Program-made: the position numbers and the translations under genes
Shown here: one piece after another, positions 1 through 6,479 of the stretch
How positions within the stretch are numbered: position 1 is the stretch's first letter
Layout of the letters: every line of letters starts with the position of its first letter
Notes under the pieces: generated by a model
The model's database searches: none
What the model was told of the DNA's origin: nothing
Seen by the model: only the letters and a program-made list of their open reading frames with translations
Assembly: GCA_900549345.1 (NCBI GenBank)
Contig: UROC01000077.1
Coordinates: forward strand, 1-9,300
Length of the DNA stretch: 9,300 bases
Direction: 5' to 3'
Source of the DNA: an uncultured Collinsella sp.
GTDB taxonomy: Bacteria; Actinomycetota; Coriobacteriia; Coriobacteriales; Coriobacteriaceae

Positions 1-25
1 CTATGTGCGGCGTAGGCCGCTTATT

Positions 26-74
26 AGCCCGTCCAAGAATTGGGGCGCAGTTCAATTTGGGACGGGGCTTTTTT
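26..74 (+). terminator. Rho-independent terminator of an upstream gene
   Basis: AGCCCGTCC (26-34) pairs with GGACGGGGCT (60-69) with one bulged G. An inner AATTG/CAATT stem (38-42 with 53-57) lengthens the hairpin, and a T run (69-74) follows. No gene in this window lies upstream, so it should serve a gene that ends before or at the window's left edge. Its 3' half (53-78) is one of three copies of a GGGACGGGG repeat; the others are near 6388 and 6450. Confidence 0.7.
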
Positions 75-122
75 AGCTACCGAGTAAATGTGCCCGTTGG
101 GGGAATAGTCGCACCACTTTGC

Positions 123-170
123 TTGACAACAGGCTAAACTAGCTATTAAACATTTACTATTCTGTTTAGA
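123..170 (+). promoter_or_regulatory. Promoter/operator region of the LacI-type regulator gene
   Basis: A perfect TTGACA -35 hexamer lies at 123-128. The -10 is weak: TATTAA at 144-149 with a 15-base spacer is the best of several poor candidates. The region holds GCTAAACTA (133-141), AAACATTTACT (148-158) and TGTTTAG (163-169). GCTAAACTA recurs at 1426-1434, and AAACATTTACT recurs with one change (AAACATTTAGT) at 1450-1460, both in front of the sugar operon. Shared words in both promoters fit an autoregulated LacI protein that also controls the operon. The sequence match is seen; the operator role is inferred. Confidence 0.5.
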
Positions 171-178
171 TTGAATTT

Positions 179-231
179 GCGGTCGTTTAGTTGTCGAGTC
201 ACGGGGCGGTCAGGCCACGATGCTCGACCGC
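179..231 (+). other. Possible structured 5' leader of the regulator mRNA
   Basis: GCGGTCG (179-185) is perfectly complementary to CGACCGC (225-231). GTCGAG (193-198) can instead pair with CTCGAC (223-228), so the two stems compete for the same downstream strand. The leader ends just before the ribosome site at 243-248. It may be a simple GC-rich leader fold; I recognise no known riboswitch class in it. Confidence 0.25.
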
Positions 232-251
232 GACCGTTACTAGGGGGAACA

Positions 252-1262
252 ATGGCTAAAGCAAGTGTTCGCGAGATCAGCCGCATCACCGGTTTTTCGC
301 CTGCGACCGTGTCCAACGCGCTCAACCGCAAGCGCAGCGTGAGCGAGGAGACCGCCAAGGTCATCCTGGAGTGCGCACAGTCGCTCGGCTACCAGCAGTC
401 GACGCAGCTCGAGAGCATTCAGTTTGTGCTTGCGCGCAAGACGGGCGCTATCCTGGACGAGAGCACCTTCCATCCCGCGGTTATTGAGGGCGTGGAGCGT
501 CAGGCGCGTCGCCACGGCATGAGCACGAGCTTTGTCTCGCTCGACTTTAGCGATCTTGACGCCGTGCGTCCGCAGGTCGAGGGCCTGATCGCCGATCCGT
601 CCGCCGCCATTGTGCTAATGGGTACGGAGTTGGGCGAGGAGGACTACGCCCTGTTCGCTAACGCCGCCGCCCACCTGATTGTGCTCGATGGCTGGAGCGA
701 TCGTCAGTATTTCGACGCCGTGGTCATTGCCAATACCGACTCGGTGCTGCGTGCCGTGGATTACCTTATCGAGAAAGGCCACAAGCAGATCGGCTATCTG
801 GCAGGCGACCTTCGCATTCGCAACTTTAAGGACCGCGAGCGCGGCTATCGGCAAGCGCTTGAGGACGCGGGCCTCGAGGCCAATCCGGCATGGCGTGTCA
901 CGCTGGGCACCACGCTCGAGGGTGCCTATCGCGACATGGGCGTGTGGCTCGACGGCGTCTCGCGCGACGACCTGCCGACGGCTTTCTTTGCCGAGAACGA
1001 CGTGCTCGCCGTAGGTGCCATGCGCGCGCTCAACGAGCACGGCATACGTGTGCCCGACGATGTCTCGATCATCGGCTTTGACGACCTGTCTTTGGGCGCT
1101 TTCTCCAACCCGCCGCTCACCACGGTGCACGTCCCCAAGCACGAGGTGGGCGAGATCGCGGTGCGCCGCCTGGTGGGCAACATCCGCAATCCCAAGAGCT
1201 ATACCTGCAAAACGGCCGTATCGACCTATTTTGTCGAGCGCCAGAGCGTGCGCGAAATCTAG
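252..1262 (+). CDS. LacI-family transcriptional regulator
   Basis: This is a 336-residue DNA-binding sugar-responsive repressor, the usual length for LacI/GalR proteins. The N-terminal helix-turn-helix is visible at residues 5-24 (VREISRITGFSPATVSNALN), followed by the SVSEETAKVI helix and LGYQ. The periplasmic-binding-protein-like effector domain runs from about 58 to 333, with the family signatures EKGHKQIGYLAG (174-185), FFAENDVLAVGAMRAL (245-260) and VSIIGFDD (271-278). The start at 252 is chosen because GGGGGA (243-248) precedes it and the HTH begins directly after it; an upstream in-frame ATG at 171 would add 27 unrelated residues and has no good ribosome site. The usual hinge motif after GYxPN (ALARSL type) is absent: QQSTQLESIQ stands in its place, so hinge-helix DNA contacts may differ. 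Its position directly upstream of the isomerase-transketolase-kinase genes suggests it controls them. The effector is unknown. Confidence 0.9.
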   Translation: MAKASVREISRITGFSPATVSNALNRKRSVSEETAKVILECAQSLGYQQSTQLESIQFVLARKTGAILDESTFHPAVIEGVERQARRHGMSTSFVSLDFSDLDAVRPQVEGLIADPSAAIVLMGTELGEEDYALFANAAAHLIVLDGWSDRQYFDAVVIANTDSVLRAVDYLIEKGHKQIGYLAGDLRIRNFKDRERGYRQALEDAGLEANPAWRVTLGTTLEGAYRDMGVWLDGVSRDDLPTAFFAENDVLAVGAMRALNEHGIRVPDDVSIIGFDDLSLGAFSNPPLTTVHVPKHEVGEIAVRRLVGNIRNPKSYTCKTAVSTYFVERQSVREI

Positions 1263-1328
1263 GCGGAACGGCGCCAGACCTCAGAGCGGAAAAGTCCGCC
1301 AAAGGTAACCATACATAACGCTACCAAG

Positions 1329-1354
1329 AGAGGGTCCTTCGGGGCCCTCTTTTT
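1329..1354 (+). terminator. Rho-independent terminator of the lacI-type gene
   Basis: GAGGGTCC (1330-1337) and GGGCCCTC (1342-1349) form an 8-pair stem with one G-T pair, closed by a C(TTCG)G tetraloop, and a T run (1350-1354) follows. It separates the regulator from the operon, so the downstream genes need their own promoter. Confidence 0.9.
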
Positions 1355-1374
1355 GTTCTCCTTGTATGTTCAGT

Positions 1375-1500
1375 TTGTTTACATACCGTTTAGGCTGATT
1401 TCTCTACCGTTTATGGGACTTTCGCGCTAAACTACTAAACAAAAGAGTAAAACATTTAGTAAACAGAACAAAACGAAACATGCGTCTGTTTACTGAACAT
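1375..1500 (+). promoter_or_regulatory. Operon promoter/operator region with GTTTA element cluster
   Basis: The 258-base gap before the isomerase gene is AT-rich and carries at least seven GTTTA/TAAAC words: TGTTTAC (1376-1382), TACCGTTTA twice (1384-1392 and 1405-1413, exactly 21 bases or two helical turns apart), CTAAAC twice (1427-1432 and 1435-1440), TTTAGTAAAC (1455-1464) and TGTTTACTGAACA (1487-1499). The last two are similar near-palindromes of the form GTTTACTRAAY, typical in size of a LacI-family site. No convincing -35/-10 pair stands out; TAAACT (1428-1433) is a possible -10. The last site lies only about 20 bases before the start codon. Confidence 0.5.
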
Positions 1501-1520
1501 GTGACTAGGGGAGGACGTAC

Positions 1521-2921
1521 ATGGATAAGATCAAGCTCGGCTTTGTGCCCACGCGCCGCAGCATTTTTAGCGCGCCGGACGCGATCAAGTATCGCGGCCT
1601 GACGGCTGATCGCCTGCGCGAGATCGGCGTCGACATTGTGGACATCGACGACATCAACGACGAGGGCCTGCTGTTTGACGACAGCCATATCGAGCCTATC
1701 GTCAAGAAGTTCCGCGCCGAGGGCGTCGACGGCATCATGCTGTGCCACGCCAACTTTGGCACCGAGTACGTTTGCGCCCGCCTTGCCCGTGAGCTCGGCC
1801 TGCCCGTGCTGCTGTGGGGCCCGCGCGACGAGCGCCCCGAGCCCGACGGCACCCGTCTGCGCGATAGCCAGTGTGGCCTGTTCGCGACCGGCAAGGTCCT
1901 GCGCCGCTTCCAGGTTCCCTTCACCTACATGACCAACTGCCGCCTGACCGATCCCGAGTTCGAGCGCGGCGTCTGGGACTTTTTGGCCGTGTGCAACGTG
2001 GTCAAGACCTTCAAGCACACCCGCATTCTGCAGATGGCCACTCGTCCGTTCGACTTCTGGTCCACCATGTGCAACGAGGGCGAGCTGCTCGAGAAGTTCA
2101 ACATCCAGCTTTCACCCATCCCCATGACCGAGCTCGTCCAGGCCGTGCGCGACGCCCAGACCGACGAACAGGCCATGGCCGCCATGCTTGCCCACATCAA
2201 CGATAGCTTTGAGATCTGCATCCCCGAGGACAAGGTTCCCGCGGTCGCAGGGCTCGCTATCGCTATGAAGCGCCTGGTCGAGAAGTACGGCTGCAACGCC
2301 GGCGCCATCCAGTGCTGGAACGCTCTGCAGGACGAGTTGGGCATTATGCCCTGCGCCGCCAACGCCATCCTCAATGAGATGGGTATCCCCGTCGTGTGCG
2401 AGACCGATATCCACGGCGCCATTACCGCGCTGATGGTCGAGGCCGCCGACCTGGGCCGTCACCGCGGCATGTTCGCCGACTGGACCGTGCGCCATCCCGA
2501 TAACGAGAACGGTGAGCTGCTGCAGCATTGTGGCCCCTGGCCCTGCAGCTGCGCGGCCGTCAAACCCAAGCTCACCTACCCGCTGGCTTTCGATCACCCC
2601 GGTGCGCTGACGGCCGAGGCCAAGCACGGCGACCTCACCCTTGCCCGCTTTGACGGCGACAACGGCGAGTACTCGCTGCTGCTGGGCAACGCACGCGGCA
2701 TCGACGGCCCGGCCGGCATGGGCACCTACCTGTGGGTCGAGGTCGACAACCTCAAGCGCCTCGAGGCCAAGATCGTCGAGGGCCCCTACATCCACCACTG
2801 CGTCGCCATTCACGCCAACGTGGTGCCGGTGCTCTACGAGGCGTGCAAGTACCTCGGCATTGCCCCCGACCTGTACGACCCCATCGAAGAAGACGTTAAA
2901 GCCTACCTGCGAGGAGAGTAG
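1521..2921 (+). CDS. L-fucose/L-arabinose isomerase family protein
   Basis: This 466-residue protein has the pattern of the FucI/AraA-like aldose-ketose isomerase family, metal-dependent cytosolic enzymes that interconvert an aldose and its ketose. The N-terminal half looks like the Rossmann-type substrate domains (GVDGIMLCHANFGTEYVCARL, about residues 68-88; LPVLLWGPRDE, 94-104). The C-terminal half carries the likely active-site segments: QCWNALQDELGIMPC (264-278), CETDIHGAITALM (293-305, with E294 and D296 as candidate metal ligands by analogy with the Glu/Asp pair of FucI), HCGPWPC (336-342) and YIHHCVAIHAN (423-433, with H425/H426). It is shorter than classical FucI (about 590 residues) and belongs to the shorter uncharacterised subfamily. 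The ribosome site is GGGGAGGA (1508-1515). The stop is 2 bases before the next start, so it is surely cotranscribed with the transketolase genes. The substrate cannot be read from sequence; D-apiose is my leading guess, with L-arabinose, D-lyxose or L-fucose less likely given the partners. Confidence 0.85.
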   Translation: MDKIKLGFVPTRRSIFSAPDAIKYRGLTADRLREIGVDIVDIDDINDEGLLFDDSHIEPIVKKFRAEGVDGIMLCHANFGTEYVCARLARELGLPVLLWGPRDERPEPDGTRLRDSQCGLFATGKVLRRFQVPFTYMTNCRLTDPEFERGVWDFLAVCNVVKTFKHTRILQMATRPFDFWSTMCNEGELLEKFNIQLSPIPMTELVQAVRDAQTDEQAMAAMLAHINDSFEICIPEDKVPAVAGLAIAMKRLVEKYGCNAGAIQCWNALQDELGIMPCAANAILNEMGIPVVCETDIHGAITALMVEAADLGRHRGMFADWTVRHPDNENGELLQHCGPWPCSCAAVKPKLTYPLAFDHPGALTAEAKHGDLTLARFDGDNGEYSLLLGNARGIDGPAGMGTYLWVEVDNLKRLEAKIVEGPYIHHCVAIHANVVPVLYEACKYLGIAPDLYDPIEEDVKAYLRGE

Positions 2922-2923
2922 AA

Positions 2924-3760
2924 ATGGCAACTATCGAAGAGCTTGAGTCCCTGCGCTGGGACCTTCGCCGCGATTGCGTCGATATCATCGTGGCTGGCGC
3001 CGGCGGCCACATCGGTGGCGACATGTCGGTGATCGACGCCCTCATGACCCTCTATGCCAACCACCTCAACATTTCGCCCGAGACCGTCGACGACCCCAAC
3101 CGCGACCGCTTTGTGCTCTCTAAGGGCCACGCCATGGAGGCCTACTACGCGGTGCTGTGCCACGAGGGCTATCTGGACCTCGACGACGTCAAGGCCCGCT
3201 TCTCCAAGTTCGGCAGCCCCTACATCGGTCACCCCAACAACAAGCTCAAGGGCATCGAGATGAACTCCGGCTCGCTGGGCCATGGCCTGCCCGTGGCCGT
3301 GGGCATGGCGCTTGCCGGCAAGATGGACGGCCGCGACTACCGCGTCTACACCATCATGGGCGACGGCGAGCTTGCCGAGGGCTCGGTCTGGGAAGGCGCC
3401 ATGAGCGGCGGCAACTACCAGCTCGATAACCTGTGCGCGCTCGTGGACCGCAACCGCCTGCAGATCAGCGGCAGCACCGAGGACGTCATGAAGCAGGATT
3501 CGCAGGAGGAGCGCTGGGCCGCCTTCGGCTGGAACGTGCTCTCCATTCCGGGCAACGACGTCCAAGCCATCGATGCCGCGCTGACGTTGGCCGCCGAGAC
3601 CAAGGGCAAGCCCACGGTCATCATCCTCAACACGGTGAAGGGCTATGGCTCGCCGGTTATGGAGGACAAGGCCGCCTGGCATCATCACTTGCCCAACGAC
3701 GAGGAATATGCCCAGATCATCGCCGATTTCGCTGCCCACAAGGAGGCTATCAATGGCTAA
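2924..3760 (+). CDS. Transketolase N-terminal subunit (thiamine diphosphate-binding)
   Basis: This 278-residue protein equals the first (PP) domain of a transketolase. With the next gene product it would make the full thiamine diphosphate enzyme that moves two-carbon ketol units between sugar phosphates. Diagnostic parts are GHIGGDMS (28-35, catalytic-type His29), VLSKGHA (64-70), GSLGHGL (116-122), the TPP/Mg motif MGDGELAEGSVWEGA (145-159) continuing to DNLCALVDRN (168-177), and VKGYGSP (238-244) with AWHHHLP (251-257) near the end. The ribosome site GAGGAG (2911-2916) overlaps the stop region of the isomerase gene. It is followed by the C-subunit with an 8-base overlap. In the D-apiose pathway a two-subunit transketolase acts on D-apulose 4-phosphate; ordinary pentose-phosphate transketolase is the alternative. 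The family assignment is firm, the substrate is not. Confidence 0.92.
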   Translation: MATIEELESLRWDLRRDCVDIIVAGAGGHIGGDMSVIDALMTLYANHLNISPETVDDPNRDRFVLSKGHAMEAYYAVLCHEGYLDLDDVKARFSKFGSPYIGHPNNKLKGIEMNSGSLGHGLPVAVGMALAGKMDGRDYRVYTIMGDGELAEGSVWEGAMSGGNYQLDNLCALVDRNRLQISGSTEDVMKQDSQEERWAAFGWNVLSIPGNDVQAIDAALTLAAETKGKPTVIILNTVKGYGSPVMEDKAAWHHHLPNDEEYAQIIADFAAHKEAING

Positions 3761-4694
3761 CAAGATCGCCAACCGCAAGGTTATCTGCGACACGCTGCTC
3801 GAGGCCGCCGAGACCGATAAGGACATCGTCGTCCTGTGCTCCGACTCCCGCGGCTCTGCATCGCTCACGCCGTTCTTTGACCAGTATCCCCAGCAGTCCG
3901 TTGAGGTCGGCATTGCCGAGCAGGACCTGGTGAGCATCGCCGCCGGCATGGCCTCGTGCGGCAAGAAGGCCTGGGCCGCCTCGCCGGCGTCCTTTGTGAC
4001 CACGCGCTCGTATGAGCAGTGCAAGGTCGACGTTTCGTACTCCAACACCAACGTCAAGCTCATCGGCATCTCGGGCGGCGTGTCCTACGGCGCCTTAGGC
4101 ATGAGCCATCACTCCGCGCAGGATATCGCCGCCATGAGCGCGATTCCCAACATGCGCGTGTATCTGCCGAGCGATCGCTTCCAGACCGCCGAGCTCGTGC
4201 GTGCCCTGGTCGCCGACAACAAGCCGGCCTACATCCGCGTGGGCCGCAACCCGGTGGAGGACGTGTACACCGAGGACGAGTGCCCGTTCCAGATGGATCG
4301 CGCCACCTGGGTGCGCCGCGGCACCGATGTGACGATCGTCGCTACCGGTGAGATGGTCCGCCACGCCGTGGACGCCGCCGATCTGCTGGCCGAGCAGGGC
4401 ATCTCGGCAACGGTGCTCGATATGTACTGCGTCAAGCCGCTCGACGCCGAGGCCGTGATCGAGGCCGCCGGTGCCACGCGCGCCGTCGTGACCGTCGAGG
4501 AGCACAGTCCCTTCGGTGGCCTGGGTTCCATGGTCGCGCAGGTCGTAGGTGAGCACTGCCCGCGTCCGGTCAAGTGCCTGAGCCTGCCCGATGCGCCGGT
4601 CATCACCGGTACGAGCCCCGAGGTCTTTGCGCACTACGGCCTGACGGGCGAGGGAATCGCCAAGACGGTCGTCGAGTTCCTTCCCGCAGAGTAA
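3753..4694 (+). CDS. Transketolase C-terminal subunit (pyrimidine-binding)
   Basis: This 313-residue protein holds the Pyr and C-terminal domains of a split transketolase. The key catalytic glutamate that activates thiamine diphosphate is in EVGIAEQDLV (51-60, E56), followed by SIAAGMASCGKKAW (61-74). GMSHHSAQDIAAM (116-128) carries the phosphate-site histidines, and AYIRVGRNP (159-167) is also typical. The C-terminal domain begins near 190 with DVTIVATGEM and contains TVEEHSPFGGLGSMVA (247-262). The start at 3753 is fixed by AAGGAGG (3740-3746), 6 bases upstream, and by overlap with the N-subunit stop (3758-3760), so translation is probably coupled and 1:1. An ATG further upstream in the same frame (3645) would only read through the N-subunit gene. 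N and C parts total 591 residues, somewhat below a single-chain transketolase (about 660). Confidence 0.92.
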   Translation: MANKIANRKVICDTLLEAAETDKDIVVLCSDSRGSASLTPFFDQYPQQSVEVGIAEQDLVSIAAGMASCGKKAWAASPASFVTTRSYEQCKVDVSYSNTNVKLIGISGGVSYGALGMSHHSAQDIAAMSAIPNMRVYLPSDRFQTAELVRALVADNKPAYIRVGRNPVEDVYTEDECPFQMDRATWVRRGTDVTIVATGEMVRHAVDAADLLAEQGISATVLDMYCVKPLDAEAVIEAAGATRAVVTVEEHSPFGGLGSMVAQVVGEHCPRPVKCLSLPDAPVITGTSPEVFAHYGLTGEGIAKTVVEFLPAE

Positions 4695-4730
4695 TTGGTG
4701 CATCGGGGACAGGTTTGCACCAATCCTTTT
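4694..4730 (+). repeat. Hairpin with GGGGACAGG loop between transketolase and kinase genes
   Basis: ATTGGTGCA (4694-4702) and TGCACCAAT (4716-4724) are a perfect 9-base inverted repeat starting at the last base of the transketolase stop. CCTTTT follows, so it could act as a weak terminator or mRNA 3' stabiliser. The 13-base loop contains GGGGACAGG (4705-4713), the same core found in the palindromes at 7906-7938 and 9184-9215 although the arms differ. A second hairpin (GGCCGGCT, 4748-4755, with AGCCGGTC, 4767-4774) lies in the same 142-base gap; nothing else is recognised there. Confidence 0.55.
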
Positions 4731-4836
4731 AGGTTGAATTTTGAGCAGGCCGGCTGCGCTCTCATGAGCCGGTCGGCCACTCGCTCCTTGTCCGTCGGGT
4801 TTTAGTTTTGAATCGACGGGGGAGACAGGAGAGTAC

Positions 4837-6327
4837 ATGAGCAAATACATCATCGGAATCGATCAGTCCACACAGGGTACTAAGGCGCTGCTGGTGGACG
4901 AGGGCGGCCATCTGATCCATCGCGCCGACCGCTCGCATCGCCAGATTGTCAACGAGGCCGGCTGGGTGGGCCATGATCCAGCCGAGATCGCCGCCAACGT
5001 GCTGGCCGTGGCGCGCGCCGTGGTGGAGGAGACCGGGGTCGATCCGGCCGACGTCGCCGGCATCGGCATCTCCAACCAGCGCGAGACTACCGTTGCCTGG
5101 AGCCGCAGGACGGGCGAGCCGCTGTGCGATGCCGTGGTGTGGCAGTGCGCCCGCGCCCGCGAGCTGTGCGACGAGCTTGCTGCGCGCGAAGGCGTGGCCG
5201 AGCTGGTGCGTGACACGACGGGTCTGGTGCTCTCGCCCTACTATCCGGCGGGCAAGATGGCCTGGATCCTCGCGAACGTTCCCGCGGCTGCCGAGGCCGC
5301 GGCGGCGGGCGAGCTGTGCCTGGGCACCATCGATGCCTGGGTGGTCTGGACGCTCACGGGCGGCGCGGAGTTCCGCTGCGACTGGTCCAATGCCAGCCGC
5401 ACGCAGCTTTTTGACCTGCGCCGTGGCTGCTGGAGCGAGCCGGTGTGCGAGGCCTTTGGTGTCAATCCGGCGTGTCTGCCGCAGGTGACCGATTCCGATG
5501 GCCTGTTCGGTACAACGGACCTGGGCGGCTTTTTGCCGGCGCCCGTGCCCATTCACGGCGTGCTCGGCGACAGCCATGCCGCCTTGTTTGCCCAGGGCTG
5601 CCATAGCCGCGGCATGGCCAAGGCGACCTATGGCACCGGAAGCTCGGTCATGATGAACGTCGGCGACGAGTTCGTCGCCAGCTCGCATGGGCTTTCGAGC
5701 TCGCTCGCATGGCGTATGGACGGTGTGACCGAGTATGTTCTCGAGGGCAACGTGAGCTACGCCGGCGCCGTCAAGACGTGGCTGCGCGACGACCTGGAAC
5801 TCATCAACAATCCCGAGGAAGTCACCGACCTGTGCTACGCCGCCAATCCGGCAAGCCGTGTCTACTTTGTGCCGGCGTTCACTGGCCTGGGCGCGCCGCA
5901 CTGGGCGAGCGATGCCGAGGGCTGCATCTTTGGCATGACGCGCACCACGGGCCGTGCGGAGTTCGTAAAGGCCGCTGACGAGTCGATCGCCTATCAGATC
6001 TTCGACGTGATTGATGCGATGGTCGAGGATTCGGGCGCGGCGTTGGCCGAGCTTCGTGTTGACGGCGGTCCCACGCGCGACGCGTACCTGATGCAGTTTG
6101 AGAGCGACTTGGTTGGCTCGCCCATTCGCATCGCGAGCAACGACGAGATGAGCGGTCTGGGCGCGGCCTGGGCCTGCGGCATTGCGCTGGGCATGTACAC
6201 GCGCGACGTCGTCGACGTCTACGGCGCCCGCGGCATCGTGGAGTCCACCATGTCCGCCGACGAGCGCGCCAAAAAGATCGCCGGCTGGCGCCATGCCGTG
6301 AAATCTACAATCGCGTACACCGCCTAG
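4837..6327 (+). CDS. FGGY-family carbohydrate kinase, glycerol-kinase-like
   Basis: This 496-residue ATP-dependent sugar/polyol kinase has the FGGY family's usual length and resembles GlpK throughout: GIDQSTQGTKALL (7-19), GWVGHDP (42-48), GISNQRETTVAW (77-88), VWQCARARELCDEL (101-114), GTIDAWVVWTLTGG (163-176), NASRTQLF (185-192), GMAKATYGTG (259-268), PAFTGLGAPHW (346-356), ESIAYQIFD (382-390) and RVDGGPTRDAYLMQF (407-421). R82, E83, Y135 and D245 match the polyol-contacting and base residues of GlpK. GlpK's Gln246 and Phe270 are replaced by Ser246 (GDSHAAL) and Ser270 (GTGSSVMM), so the substrate is probably not, or not only, glycerol. The context points to a ketose such as D-apulose, D-erythrulose or a xylulose. 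The ribosome site is AGGAG (4827-4831). It may be cotranscribed with the transketolase genes across the hairpin gap, or have its own promoter, which I cannot place. Confidence 0.88.
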   Translation: MSKYIIGIDQSTQGTKALLVDEGGHLIHRADRSHRQIVNEAGWVGHDPAEIAANVLAVARAVVEETGVDPADVAGIGISNQRETTVAWSRRTGEPLCDAVVWQCARARELCDELAAREGVAELVRDTTGLVLSPYYPAGKMAWILANVPAAAEAAAAGELCLGTIDAWVVWTLTGGAEFRCDWSNASRTQLFDLRRGCWSEPVCEAFGVNPACLPQVTDSDGLFGTTDLGGFLPAPVPIHGVLGDSHAALFAQGCHSRGMAKATYGTGSSVMMNVGDEFVASSHGLSSSLAWRMDGVTEYVLEGNVSYAGAVKTWLRDDLELINNPEEVTDLCYAANPASRVYFVPAFTGLGAPHWASDAEGCIFGMTRTTGRAEFVKAADESIAYQIFDVIDAMVEDSGAALAELRVDGGPTRDAYLMQFESDLVGSPIRIASNDEMSGLGAAWACGIALGMYTRDVVDVYGARGIVESTMSADERAKKIAGWRHAVKSTIAYTA

Positions 6328-6341
6328 CATGATTATTCTGA

Positions 6342-6372
6342 GACGGGGACTAAAAACTCATTGATCCCCGTC
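6342..6372 (+). repeat. Inverted repeat GACGGGGA/TCCCCGTC overlapping the operon terminator
   Basis: GACGGGGA (6342-6349) pairs perfectly with TCCCCGTC (6365-6372). The right arm is the same strand that forms the left arm of the terminator at 6366-6396, so the two hairpins exclude each other, as in an attenuator. It may simply be a nested copy of the GACGGGG repeat. Confidence 0.5.
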
Positions 6373-6403
6373 CCGGGCAGCTCATTTGGGACGGGGCTTT
6401 TTT
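6366..6403 (+). terminator. Rho-independent terminator of the kinase/operon
   Basis: CCCCGTCCC (6366-6374) and GGGACGGGG (6388-6396) form a perfect 9-pair stem with a 13-base loop, followed by C and six T (6398-6403). It lies 39 bases after the kinase stop and separates the operon from luxS. Confidence 0.85.
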
Positions 6404-6460
6404 GACTGGTATGATTGGTGCGATCATTCGAACCAGCTAAAAGAGCCCCGTCCCAAATTG
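6383..6460. repeat. Long imperfect inverted repeat in front of luxS
   Basis: The left arm (6383-6410) starts with CATTTGGGACGGGGCT and the right arm (6432-6460) is its near-exact reverse complement. From GGGACGGGG outward to CTGGT, 20 of 23 positions match. The spacer is 21 bases. The right arm, read on the minus strand, also matches 53-78 at 25 of 26 positions. Read on the minus strand the right arm has a broken T run, so it could be half of a bidirectional terminator or a dispersed mobile-type palindrome. Confidence 0.6.
6386..6415 (+). promoter_or_regulatory. Candidate luxS promoter inside the inverted repeat
   Basis: TTGGGA (6386-6391) and TATGAT (6410-6415) are separated by 18 bases. 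The -10 matches the consensus at 5 of 6 positions and has an extended TG at 6407-6408. It overlaps the terminator and the start of the repeat's spacer, so transcription would begin near 6422 and the leader would include the right arm, which could no longer pair with the left one. Confidence 0.45.
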
Positions 6461-6479
6461 ACTACCGAGAGGATCTGCC

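Noticed and set aside
1..15. Possible last codons of an upstream gene (in-frame stop at 13-15)
   Set aside because: Four codons are too few to judge, and a GCGGC/GCCGC hairpin in the same place is equally consistent with plain intergenic DNA.
171..251. A 27-residue upstream extension of the LacI-type protein
   Set aside because: There is no good ribosome site at 171, the residues match no family part, and a strong site (243-248) sits before the ATG at 252, right where the DNA-binding domain starts.
1521..4694. Sulfoquinovose breakdown by the sulfo-transketolase route, which also has an isomerase and split transketolase
   Set aside because: That route does not need an FGGY sugar kinase, and no sulfoacetaldehyde- or sulfolactate-type gene or sulfonate exporter is present. 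It is not fully excluded.
4095..6330. Long open frames on the minus strand through the transketolase C-subunit and kinase genes
   Set aside because: They mirror GC-rich genes on the plus strand, show no domain patterns, and the plus-strand products are complete recognised enzymes.
6416..6479. SAM/SAH-type riboswitch upstream of luxS
   Set aside because: The leader is short and dominated by the GGGACGGGG repeat; I see none of the conserved elements of these riboswitches.
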